From positions 12,889-21,837 of the forward strand of contig DJFP01000097.1 of NCBI GenBank assembly GCA_002432565.1: 8,949 bases of DNA. Reading direction: 5' to 3'. The notes beneath the pieces were generated by a model that was given only the letters and a program-made list of their open reading frames with translations, made no database searches and was not told the origin of the DNA. A program made the position numbers and the translations under genes. How positions within the stretch are numbered: position 1 is the stretch's first letter; every line of letters begins with the position of its first letter. Below, one piece after another: positions 1 to 5,155 of this stretch. The stretch comes from Flavobacteriales bacterium UBA5869 (GTDB lineage: Bacteria > Bacteroidota > Bacteroidia > Flavobacteriales_D > Crocinitomicaceae).

Positions 1-23
1 CCAAATCAAATCTGTAATCTAAA

Positions 24-458
24 ATGATGCTTACAGAAACTATAGCGTTCAAACATTGGGTGTTCGAAGTACCGAGTAAAATCACCCGGAAAATCTACTC
101 GAATACCCTTTGTGGATATTCCGAGTACCATGTGCAGGAATTCCGGTCTTTTTTCAAATATTACGACGAGATTTTTACCCCGGAGATCAAGGATCTGCTG
201 AACCGGCTGGGTATTGACTACAAAAAGGACACTTTTTTAAAGTTGATCCGGGAAAATGGAAAGCAGTCGTTCATCATAACCTATCAATTCTTAGGCAGTA
301 TGCAGATCAACTCTTCGGAGCGAGCGCAGCAGCCTTTGATTTCGGATGAATTGGAATACGAAGCCATTTCAGAACAAACCAGCATTGCTTTCTACCAGGT
401 CGAAGAAACGATGATCGGAATGGAAATGATATACGTCGAGATTTTGTTCCGGGTTTGA
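24..458 (+). CDS. Hypothetical protein, 144 aa
   Basis: I do not recognise this protein. It is a 144-residue soluble-looking chain without a signal peptide or membrane segment. An in-frame TAA at 15-17 lies just upstream, so the start can only be the ATG at 24 or the adjacent ATG at 27. The N-terminal half is rich in aromatic and basic residues (for example residues 9-50), followed by an acidic and amphipathic section around 50-80. The C-terminal end (about 125-144) is hydrophobic with a beta-strand character. There is one Cys (C30) and no obvious catalytic motif. It is convergent with the lipoprotein gene at 526-963, with a 67-base gap. Uninterrupted length and ordinary amino-acid use support a real gene; the function is unknown. 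Its promoter would lie left of the window edge. Confidence 0.7.
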   Translation: MMLTETIAFKHWVFEVPSKITRKIYSNTLCGYSEYHVQEFRSFFKYYDEIFTPEIKDLLNRLGIDYKKDTFLKLIRENGKQSFIITYQFLGSMQINSSERAQQPLISDELEYEAISEQTSIAFYQVEETMIGMEMIYVEILFRV

Positions 459-461
459 TTT

Positions 462-492
462 GAGTCAAGACGAGGAGAGTCAAGAGTCAAGA
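462..492 (+). repeat. Three copies of a 9-base direct repeat
   Basis: The nonamer GAGTCAAGA occurs at 462-470, 477-485 and 484-492, with the last two copies overlapping by two bases. It lies in the gap between two convergent genes, immediately after the stop codon of the first. This resembles short intergenic repeat debris; no function can be assigned from the sequence. Confidence 0.6.
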
Positions 493-519
493 TGCAAGCA
501 ATTTTTTTGCATTTTGCAT
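492..519. terminator. Weak candidate bidirectional terminator hairpin
   Basis: ATGCAA at 492-497 can pair with TTGCAT at 514-519, and inside it GCAA at 498-501 with TTGC at 507-510, around a run of T. A shorter alternative pairs 492-497 with 507-512. T-rich sequence follows on the plus strand. The position between convergent ends (458 and 526) is where a shared terminator is expected, but the stem is AT-rich and short, so this is only a candidate. Confidence 0.35.
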
Positions 520-525
520 TTTTAA

Positions 526-963
526 TTACTTCTCCCTCACTTCAAAGGTCACATGTGCATTATCCGGAATTTTTGGGATCGTCACCCAATTGTATGAAAT
601 AGAAAGCTTTTTACAGGTTCCACAACTTTTCACAGTGACCTGATAATGAGTTGTTCCATCATCTTCCCGCTCGACTTTACGGATATACCTGGTTTCGCAA
701 CCACCGGTAGCTTCCAGTCCAAGCAGGGTATAATTATTGAAGTCGATAGCCGGTAAAGCACAAGCTGAATCGAAAGTTTGCTGGTATGTGCTTTGATTAT
801 TTATAACCCAGCGATCACCGTTCATGGGAGGGCACGTTATTTTGATCAACTCAGAAATATCCCCTTCATTCTTATCCTTCCCCCAACATTTAGGACTTTT
901 GGAGCAGGAACTAATGGAAATTGACAACATCGTGAAAGCGATCAATAGAATCCGTGTTTTCAT
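526..963 (-). CDS. Small Cys-rich putative lipoprotein, 145 aa
   Basis: The N-terminus is a type II signal peptide: MKTR, a hydrophobic stretch to about residue 16, and a lipobox-like ISSC with the acceptor Cys at residue 20. The residues after it (SKSPK) lack the acidic surface-export signal described for some Bacteroidota lipoproteins, so a periplasm-facing position is more likely (inference). The mature part has six more Cys (26, 44, 69 or neighbouring, 89, 114, 117), including a CGTC (CxxC) motif near 114-117, and a segment IDFNNYTLLGLEATGGC at about 73-89. I know similar uncharacterised secreted proteins from Bacteroidota with this pattern, but no assigned function. The Cys pairs suggest disulfides; the CxxC context is not thioredoxin-like. 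It starts 41 bases after the stop of the TonB-like gene, has no clear promoter of its own, and is probably co-transcribed with it. Confidence 0.75.
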   Translation of the reverse strand: MKTRILLIAFTMLSISISSCSKSPKCWGKDKNEGDISELIKITCPPMNGDRWVINNQSTYQQTFDSACALPAIDFNNYTLLGLEATGGCETRYIRKVEREDDGTTHYQVTVKSCGTCKKLSISYNWVTIPKIPDNAHVTFEVREK

Positions 964-1004
964 ATCAGTGACTTTTATAAGTATTCCATCTAATTTACGA
1001 ATAC

Positions 1005-1808
1005 TTAATTCAAACTAAAATTAATTGGAAGACTAAATGTACTTTTTACATTTTTCCCGTCTATTACTCCCGGTTTCCATGCAGGCATTGCTTTGACAAT
1101 ACGAATAGCTTCTTCATCTAAAATAGGATGAGCCCCTTTCTTCACTTTCACATTGCTTATATTCCCCGATTCTGAAATAACAAACTGAACATAAACCTTC
1201 CCCTCAATATTATCTTCTACAGCTTGATCGGGATAATGTAAGTTCTTTACAATGTACTTTTTTACAGCTTCCATTCCACCAATTGGCTCTGCAGGAACTG
1301 CATACGGGAAAAACTTTGTTTTCTTTCCATTTTCAAGATAACATGCTTTAAAAGTCAATTTACCCTTTTTATACGTTTCTTTTCTCCTGATCTTTCCATT
1401 TTGATAATAAATCATGAAATTACCTTCAACTTCATCATTCACATAATCTTCCGAATAATGTAATTCACCGGTGGGGTAATAGGAAGTATGCTGCCCATTT
1501 TTTTTCCCGTTCAGGTAACTTCCTCTCTGCGTAATCAATCCGTTCTTCCCATAATAGATAAACTCTCCTTCTTTTGTTTTCTGAGCATAATCTTTAAATG
1601 CACCAGTCATTTGGACAGAATCAGATTTCAGAAAGTAATCCGTTACAAAATAGAGATTCTTATCCTCCTTAATAATCCTGTAGTACTTAGCCGAATCCCG
1701 ACTTTTGGTAACCTCCCAATCTTCATTCATGTAAATGGTATCACGCTTGTGCTGCGCAAAAAGAACAACATTGACAAAAATAAATAAGGCGGTCAGAACA
1801 TATTTCAT
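1005..1808 (-). CDS. Secreted MORN-repeat protein with TonB C-terminal domain
   Basis: 267 residues. A signal peptide (residues 1-18, cut before the typical Bacteroidota AQ/Q) leads into an unassigned segment (20-75). Three MORN/YwqK-type repeats follow (about 80-150), with the recurring pattern G-x-x-x-Y-Y-x-x-G-x-x-x-x-x-x-x-Y-x-x-G: EGEFIYYGKNG, GQHTSYYPTGEL and GNFMIYYQNGKI. A TonB_C domain spans about 176-265, with YPDQA, EGKVYVQFVISESG, HPILDEEAI and MPAWKPG. TonB_C normally contacts outer-membrane receptors, but here there is no proline-rich spanner and the only hydrophobic segment reads as a cleavable signal. The protein is therefore probably not an energy transducer in the strict sense; related MORN+TonB_C proteins are common in Bacteroidota and of unknown role. 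A promoter candidate lies directly upstream (1827-1856), and the lipoprotein gene follows 41 bases downstream. Confidence 0.85.
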   Translation of the reverse strand: MKYVLTALFIFVNVVLFAQHKRDTIYMNEDWEVTKSRDSAKYYRIIKEDKNLYFVTDYFLKSDSVQMTGAFKDYAQKTKEGEFIYYGKNGLITQRGSYLNGKKNGQHTSYYPTGELHYSEDYVNDEVEGNFMIYYQNGKIRRKETYKKGKLTFKACYLENGKKTKFFPYAVPAEPIGGMEAVKKYIVKNLHYPDQAVEDNIEGKVYVQFVISESGNISNVKVKKGAHPILDEEAIRIVKAMPAWKPGVIDGKNVKSTFSLPINFSLN

Positions 1809-1826
1809 GGTGATTATTTTTTTTTG

Positions 1827-1856
1827 CGAAACTAACTATTTTATGCGTCAACTCAA
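1827..1856 (-). promoter_or_regulatory. Bacteroidota-type promoter for the MORN/TonB gene
   Basis: Read on the minus strand, TTG at 1856-1854 is followed 19 bases later by TAGTTTCG at 1834-1827. This matches the Bacteroidota -33/-7 pattern (TTG, 17-23 bases, TAnnTTTG) with one mismatch in the -7 box. A start of transcription near 1820 would give a leader of about 12 bases before the ATG at 1808, with an A-rich stretch in it. The pattern match is visible; activity is inferred. Confidence 0.5.
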
Positions 1857-1887
1857 GAAAATCGACAGTTGGAATCATCCCCCAATA

Positions 1888-2865
1888 TCACTCCTTCACG
1901 ACTTTGTATTTTTCATCCCCGACATGCAAATAATAAAAACCCGCAGCAAAACCGGAAAGATCGACCTCAAACCGATCCTCATTCAATACACTTAAATGCT
2001 CAGTCACTTTTCTTCCCGAGGAATCAAAAACCCCTGCAAATTCGTCAACGGAAGCGTTCACATAGAGAATCCCACTCGTCGGATTCGGGTAAATCAACAC
2101 CTGGTTATCCTCACAAATCAAACTTACAACGGACAATATTTCTTCAGTCCCGTCCATATCCGTGAGACGCAAACGGTAGTAGTTAATTCCATTTACAAAG
2201 TAATCAGCCTGGTAAGCGTAAATCGTTCTGGTTTGAGAACTGAACTGTGCATCCACCTTTCCAACTTCACTCCAGGAAGAACCATCAGTAGAAGCTTCCA
2301 TGGTAAAATAATTCGAGCGTGTTTCACTTTCGGTGATCCATTTTAAAAGCGCACCACCGGCCGAACAGCTTGCCGTAAAGGAACTGAGCTCCACCGGAAG
2401 GCCCGAACTAAGTGTAATCTGGATATTATCCACAAGCAGGTTGCATGTTTCGGTTGTTGTTCCGGAAAAAGTAAGCGTATGCACTGTGGCTGTCGGAACA
2501 AAATCTATAAATTCAGTGACCAATGAAAAAGCAGTACCGTTTCTGGAAATACTTTTACTTGCGCTGCCAACTGTCACATTCATACTTTGAAAAGTCGGGC
2601 CGCAACTGGTTCTCCTGGAACACAGGAAAGAAATGCGATACAAAGCTCCCACCGTTAACCCGTTAATGGTCTGGCAAAGACCGGCTACAGCATCTACTTC
2701 TGCAACCGTATTTGAACCTGAACCACCATAAACGGATTCGGGATTTGTTTCAGGGTTACATCCCCAGGAAGCCGTTCCTGAATTGAAGTTCCCGTTGGAA
2801 ATAGTTTGTGCATAACAAGCACACTGCAAGACGCAGCATAACACAAGTGTTAATATAGGTTTCAT
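1888..2865 (-). CDS. Secreted protein with T9SS type A sorting domain
   Basis: 325 residues. A Sec signal peptide ends at about YAQ (residues 18-20). Residues 21-152 form a beta-rich domain beginning ISNGNFNSG..SWGC and ending CNLLVDNIQI, the pattern of carbohydrate-binding/galactose-binding-like jelly rolls placed at the N-terminus of many Bacteroidota secreted proteins. It carries Cys at 36, 64, 82, 88 and 141. Residues about 157-250 (PVELSSFTAS..LKWITESE..YYRLRLTDMDG) are the Ig/FnIII-like linker that usually precedes a sorting domain. Residues 257-325 are the type A C-terminal domain, with IYPNPTSG, GFYYLHVG and the terminal KVVKE. In characterised T9SS systems the C-terminal domain directs passage through the outer membrane and is removed on anchoring. 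No enzyme domain is present, so binding or adhesion is the best guess. It is a monocistronic-looking gene with its own -7 box. Confidence 0.9.
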   Translation of the reverse strand: MKPILTLVLCCVLQCACYAQTISNGNFNSGTASWGCNPETNPESVYGGSGSNTVAEVDAVAGLCQTINGLTVGALYRISFLCSRRTSCGPTFQSMNVTVGSASKSISRNGTAFSLVTEFIDFVPTATVHTLTFSGTTTETCNLLVDNIQITLSSGLPVELSSFTASCSAGGALLKWITESETRSNYFTMEASTDGSSWSEVGKVDAQFSSQTRTIYAYQADYFVNGINYYRLRLTDMDGTEEILSVVSLICEDNQVLIYPNPTSGILYVNASVDEFAGVFDSSGRKVTEHLSVLNEDRFEVDLSGFAAGFYYLHVGDEKYKVVKE

Positions 2866-2884
2866 TGTAATTTTTCTTCAGCTG

Positions 2885-2892
2885 CAAAGCTA
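2885..2892 (-). promoter_or_regulatory. Candidate -7 box for the T9SS cargo gene
   Basis: TAGCTTTG on the minus strand is a perfect match to TAnnTTTG and lies 20 bases before the ATG at 2865. I find no TTG at the expected 17-23 base distance upstream, so the -33 half is missing or degenerate. The rest of the gap up to the VOC stop at 3015 shows no convincing terminator hairpin; there is only a run of eight A on the minus strand near 2980-2990. Confidence 0.4.
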
Positions 2893-3014
2893 AATATATA
2901 GTCAGACTTGAGATGCTCTGAAACCGTTACATTTAAGTCAATAGCATGTAATTGCGTTTCTTCTTTAACAAAGACCCACGTTTTTTTTAATTTTCCAGGA
3001 AGTTTAATGGATAA

Positions 3015-3398
3015 TTACTGTTCCACCAACTCAATCGGCAGGTCGTCCGGATCTGCAAAGAAAATAAAGCGTTTTCCGGTAAACTCATCTATCCGTACCG
3101 GTTCACAAACAACTCCTTTACCAGCAAGTTCAGCGATAGCACCATCCAGATTCTCTACAGAAAAAGCCAAATGCCTTAATCCGCTTGCTTCAGGTCGTGA
3201 AACCCGGTCAGGAGGATCGGGAAACGAAAACAGTTCGATACAGTAAACGCCATTCAACATCAAATCCAATTTATATGAGCTGCGTTCCTCCCGGTAATTC
3301 TCGGCAAGAATCTCACATCCCAGGATTTGAGTATAAAATACCTTCGACTTTTGATAATCCGAACAAATAATGGCGATATGGTGAACGGATTTTAGCAC
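3015..3398 (-). CDS. gloA2: VOC-family metalloprotein of the YaeR/GloA2 type
   Basis: 127 residues, the full length of the YaeR-type glyoxalase-I-like family. Recognisable blocks are VHHIAIICSDY (5-15), SKVFYTQILG (18-27), LNGVYCIELFSFPDPP (48-63), SRPEASGLRHLAFSV (67-81) and GKRFIFFADPDDLPIELVEQ (108-127). This is close to E. coli YaeR throughout. The four expected metal ligands of the paired beta-alpha-beta-beta-beta modules are present: H7, E55, H76 and E123. The substrate is not established for this family; a glyoxalase activity with a small aldehyde-thiol adduct is only a family-level guess. The frame opens with GTG (3398-3396); no better ATG precedes the conserved VHHIAI. It starts five bases after the rfaD stop, so the two genes are almost certainly one transcript and translationally close. 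Confidence 0.9.
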   Translation of the reverse strand: MLKSVHHIAIICSDYQKSKVFYTQILGCEILAENYREERSSYKLDLMLNGVYCIELFSFPDPPDRVSRPEASGLRHLAFSVENLDGAIAELAGKGVVCEPVRIDEFTGKRFIFFADPDDLPIELVEQ

Positions 3399-3403
3399 AC
3401 TGT

Positions 3404-4369
3404 TTAAATGTATTTCGTTCCGATCAGGTAATTCTTCACGTAATCTTCGATTCCTTCTTCCAGGGTATGGAAGGGAATGTCATATCCCTGACCAATCAGC
3501 TTCTGCATATTTGCTTCCGTGAAATACTGGTACTTATCGCGGATATCTTCCGGAGTATCAATGAAAGAAATATTCGGTTCTTTTCCAAGGGCTTTGAAAG
3601 TGTTTTCAGCTAAATCAAGGAAAGTACGCGCTTTACCGGAACCTAAATTATAGATGCCGGATTTTGCCGTTCCTTTCATCAAAAACTCAATCACGGAAAC
3701 CAAATCTTTTACATAAACAAAATCACGCATCTGTCCGCCGTCCGTATAATTCGGATTGTGGGAGCGGAACAATTTCATGGAACCATGCTCTTTCACCTGG
3801 TTGAATGTATGGAAGATCACCGATGCCATGCGCGCCTTGTGGTATTCGTTGGGGCCGTAAACATTGAAGAACTTCAATCCGTACCAATGCGGTGGAGTTT
3901 CTGTCTGCTCCAGAGCCCACATGTCAAACCACTGTTTCGACCAGCCGTAAGGATTCAAAGGCTGTAAAAGCGGCATTTTCGATTCGTCATCGTCATACCC
4001 CAGTTCACCCAAACCGTATGTAGCAGCAGAACTTGCATATACAAGCGGAATCCGGTAATTCACACAATGGTTCCAGATCATTTTGGAATATTCAACATTC
4101 AGCTCATCAAAGATCGCCTTGTCGAATTCCGTAGTATCCGTACGCGCCCCGATATGCAGCATACAAGTAACCTCATCCCCAAACTCTTTCATCCATTGAT
4201 CGAAATCAGCACGCTGAACCATCGCAACAAAAAGCTTTCCTTCCAGGTTGGCTGCTTTTTCCGTTTTGGAAAAATCATCCACCAAAATCAAATTATTGAT
4301 TCCCTTGCTGTTTAGCGTTCCAACGATGCAGCTTCCGATAAATCCCGCAGCTCCTGTAATGACGATCAT
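3404..4369 (-). CDS. rfaD: ADP-glyceromanno-heptose 6-epimerase
   Basis: An extended short-chain dehydrogenase/reductase that interconverts ADP-D-glycero- and ADP-L-glycero-D-manno-heptose, the last step of heptose precursor synthesis for the lipopolysaccharide core, in the cytoplasm. The Rossmann motif GAAGFIG is at residues 6-12. YASSAATYG (111-119) supplies the catalytic Ser region. NPYGWSK contains the YxxxK pair Y141/K145. FFNVYGPNEYHK, the substrate-site MRDFVYVKD (214-222) and IRDKYQYFTEANM are all HldD hallmarks. Length (321 aa) is normal for the family. The longest frame begins three codons earlier with TTG at 4378, but the ATG at 4369 gives the usual MIVITGAAGFIG start. It also leaves about 10 bases of leader after the -7 box at 4393-4386, so I chose it. 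It leads a two-gene unit with the VOC gene. Confidence 0.93.
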   Translation of the reverse strand: MIVITGAAGFIGSCIVGTLNSKGINNLILVDDFSKTEKAANLEGKLFVAMVQRADFDQWMKEFGDEVTCMLHIGARTDTTEFDKAIFDELNVEYSKMIWNHCVNYRIPLVYASSAATYGLGELGYDDDESKMPLLQPLNPYGWSKQWFDMWALEQTETPPHWYGLKFFNVYGPNEYHKARMASVIFHTFNQVKEHGSMKLFRSHNPNYTDGGQMRDFVYVKDLVSVIEFLMKGTAKSGIYNLGSGKARTFLDLAENTFKALGKEPNISFIDTPEDIRDKYQYFTEANMQKLIGQGYDIPFHTLEEGIEDYVKNYLIGTKYI

Positions 4370-4385
4370 ATGACTCAATTTTGTA

Positions 4386-4393
4386 CAAAGTTA
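4386..4393 (-). promoter_or_regulatory. Candidate -7 box for rfaD
   Basis: TAACTTTG on the minus strand is a perfect TAnnTTTG match, 16 bases before the ATG at 4369. Upstream TTG triplets exist, but at 12 and 25 bases, outside the usual 17-23, so the -33 element is uncertain. If used, transcription would start near 4380, making the TTG at 4378 an unlikely start codon. Confidence 0.45.
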
Positions 4394-4432
4394 ATTCAAA
4401 GTCGTCAAGTTTAATGATCAATTATGAATGAT

Positions 4433-4469
4433 TTAATTATCAAGAGGAAAATCCGATCTTGATAATTAA
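4433..4469. repeat. Perfect 13-base inverted repeat (hairpin or operator)
   Basis: TTAATTATCAAGA at 4433-4445 is exactly complementary to TCTTGATAATTAA at 4457-4469 across an 11-base spacer. Inside the spacer GGA (4446-4448) can also pair with TCC (4452-4454) around AAA, leaving only a GA bulge. It sits between the divergent rfaD and queD genes, about 40 bases upstream of each -7 box. No terminator is needed at that place, so an operator, a dispersed repeat or a transcribed structure are the options. Confidence 0.65.
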
Positions 4470-4508
4470 TAATTGATAATTCCTTTTCGACTTCTCACTT
4501 TTAACTTT

Positions 4509-4516
4509 TACCTTTG
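4509..4516 (+). promoter_or_regulatory. Candidate -7 box for the queD-folE genes
   Basis: TACCTTTG is a perfect TAnnTTTG match on the plus strand. The nearest upstream TTG (4473-4475) is 33 bases away, too far, so the -33 half is not supported. A start near 4523 would give a leader of roughly 90-110 bases that contains the structured element up to 4609. Confidence 0.35.
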
Positions 4517-4609
4517 TGCCGTCGCTGACCTTGCTCCACCATCTGCGTGCCGCTGAAGCTTTAGCAGAGGCGCAAGCGGTTACGCAAAGGTGAAGAGCTT
4601 CAGCACAAA
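4510..4609. repeat. GC-richer nested inverted-repeat element before queD
   Basis: About 100 bases that look unlike the AT-rich flank before them. Nested complementary arms are visible: GCTGAAGCT (4552-4560) with AGCTTCAGC (4596-4604), a perfect 9-base stem; TTTGTGC (4513-4519) with GCACAAA (4603-4609); and ACCTTTG (4510-4516) with CAAAGGT (4585-4591). The last two share their left arm, so they are alternatives. GCG/CGC triplets recur inside the loop. No reading frame of interest crosses it. It resembles a dispersed palindromic intergenic repeat of REP or MITE type, but copy number cannot be judged here. It ends within about 25 bases of the pterin synthase start. Confidence 0.5.
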
Positions 4610-4632
4610 CGTTGTACCCATATTTTCAAGAC

Positions 4633-5064
4633 TTGGAAACAGTATATATTACCCGTAGAGAACATTTCAATGCAGCGCACAAATTGTGGCGCGAGGAATG
4701 GTCCGATGAAAAAAACGAAGAAGTTTTCGGTAAGTGCAGCAATAAGAACTGGCACGGACACAATTTCGAATTATTCGTAACAGTAAAGGGTGAGCCCAAT
4801 CCCGAAACAGGTTTTGTCATCAATTTGAAAGACCTGAGTGTAATAATCAAAGAGCTGGTTATCGAAGAACTGGATCATAAAAACCTGAACCTGGATGTTC
4901 CGTTCTTAAAAGGAAAGCTGGCTTCTACGGAAAACCTGGCTATTGAGATCTGGAAAATCATTGATGCTCCGATCAAAGAAGCCGGCGGTGAGCTTTGCAA
5001 AATCAAACTGGTAGAAACAGAAAACAATTTCGTAGAGTATTTTGGCGGAAAACAACCTTATTAA
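4633..5064 (+). CDS. queD: 6-pyruvoyl-tetrahydropterin synthase / QueD homologue
   Basis: Acts on 7,8-dihydroneopterin triphosphate, the FolE product, to give 6-carboxy- or 6-pyruvoyl-tetrahydropterin. With the TTG at 4633 as start (143 aa), visible residues are zinc ligands H16 (FNAAH), H41 and H43 (WHGH), nucleophile C35 (FGKC), the D81-H82 pair (ELDHKNLNLDVPF) and pterin-binding E128 (VETENN). C35 to H41 gives CX5HGH, the spacing of the mammalian PTPS (C42, H48, H50), whereas E. coli QueD has CX3HGH (C27, H31, H33). The wider sequence also resembles eukaryotic PTPS, so the queD name is a family label, not a proven role. No ATG exists between the in-frame TGA at 4591 and the conserved core. 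TTG at 4633 (giving METVYITRREHF) fits the family N-terminus; TTG at 4612 would add seven residues. folE follows after 91 bases. Confidence 0.88.
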   Translation: METVYITRREHFNAAHKLWREEWSDEKNEEVFGKCSNKNWHGHNFELFVTVKGEPNPETGFVINLKDLSVIIKELVIEELDHKNLNLDVPFLKGKLASTENLAIEIWKIIDAPIKEAGGELCKIKLVETENNFVEYFGGKQPY

Positions 5065-5077
5065 ACAAATTCAAAGG

Positions 5078-5134
5078 GTTCAAAAGGTTTAAACAGTTCA
5101 ATTTGAACATTTGAACATTTGAACATTTGAACAT
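5078..5134 (+). repeat. Four tandem TTGAACAT units with inverted GTTCAA copies
   Basis: The octamer TTGAACAT is repeated perfectly four times at 5103-5134. Just before it are two copies of the inverse core GTTCAA (5078-5083, 5096-5101); the second forms an exact palindrome with the first TTGAAC across one base. The tract ends 21 bases before the folE ATG and is non-coding. It could fold in several registers and could gain or lose units by slippage, changing the spacing in the queD-folE leader. Confidence 0.75.
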
Positions 5135-5155
5135 TTTAGCAAACAAACATTGAGC

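Noticed and set aside
2866..3014. Terminator or small gene between the VOC and T9SS cargo genes
   Set aside because: No stem longer than about four bases precedes the A/T runs, and no credible frame exists; only the -7 box at 2885-2892 is supported.
2908..3246. Plus-strand open frame of 112 codons
   Set aside because: It runs antisense through the clearly conserved VOC gene and has no recognisable features; the same holds for plus-strand frames over the T9SS cargo, TonB-like and rfaD genes.
4370..4378. TTG at 4378 as rfaD start
   Set aside because: It only adds three residues before the family-typical MIVITGAAGFIG, and would fall almost on the predicted transcription start.
4517..4632. preQ1 or other pterin/queuosine riboswitch before queD
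   Set aside because: I do not see the compact C-rich loop and A-rich tail of a preQ1-I aptamer, nor another class I can recognise; only generic inverted repeats are visible.
5103..5134. Could the TTGAACAT array be a CRISPR or iteron set?
   Set aside because: Units are 8 bases, directly adjacent and without spacers, so not CRISPR; no replication initiator gene is nearby, so an iteron origin has no support.
5150..5155. TTG at 5150 as folE start
   Set aside because: An ATG two codons later gives a normal FolE N-terminus, and nothing favours the TTG.
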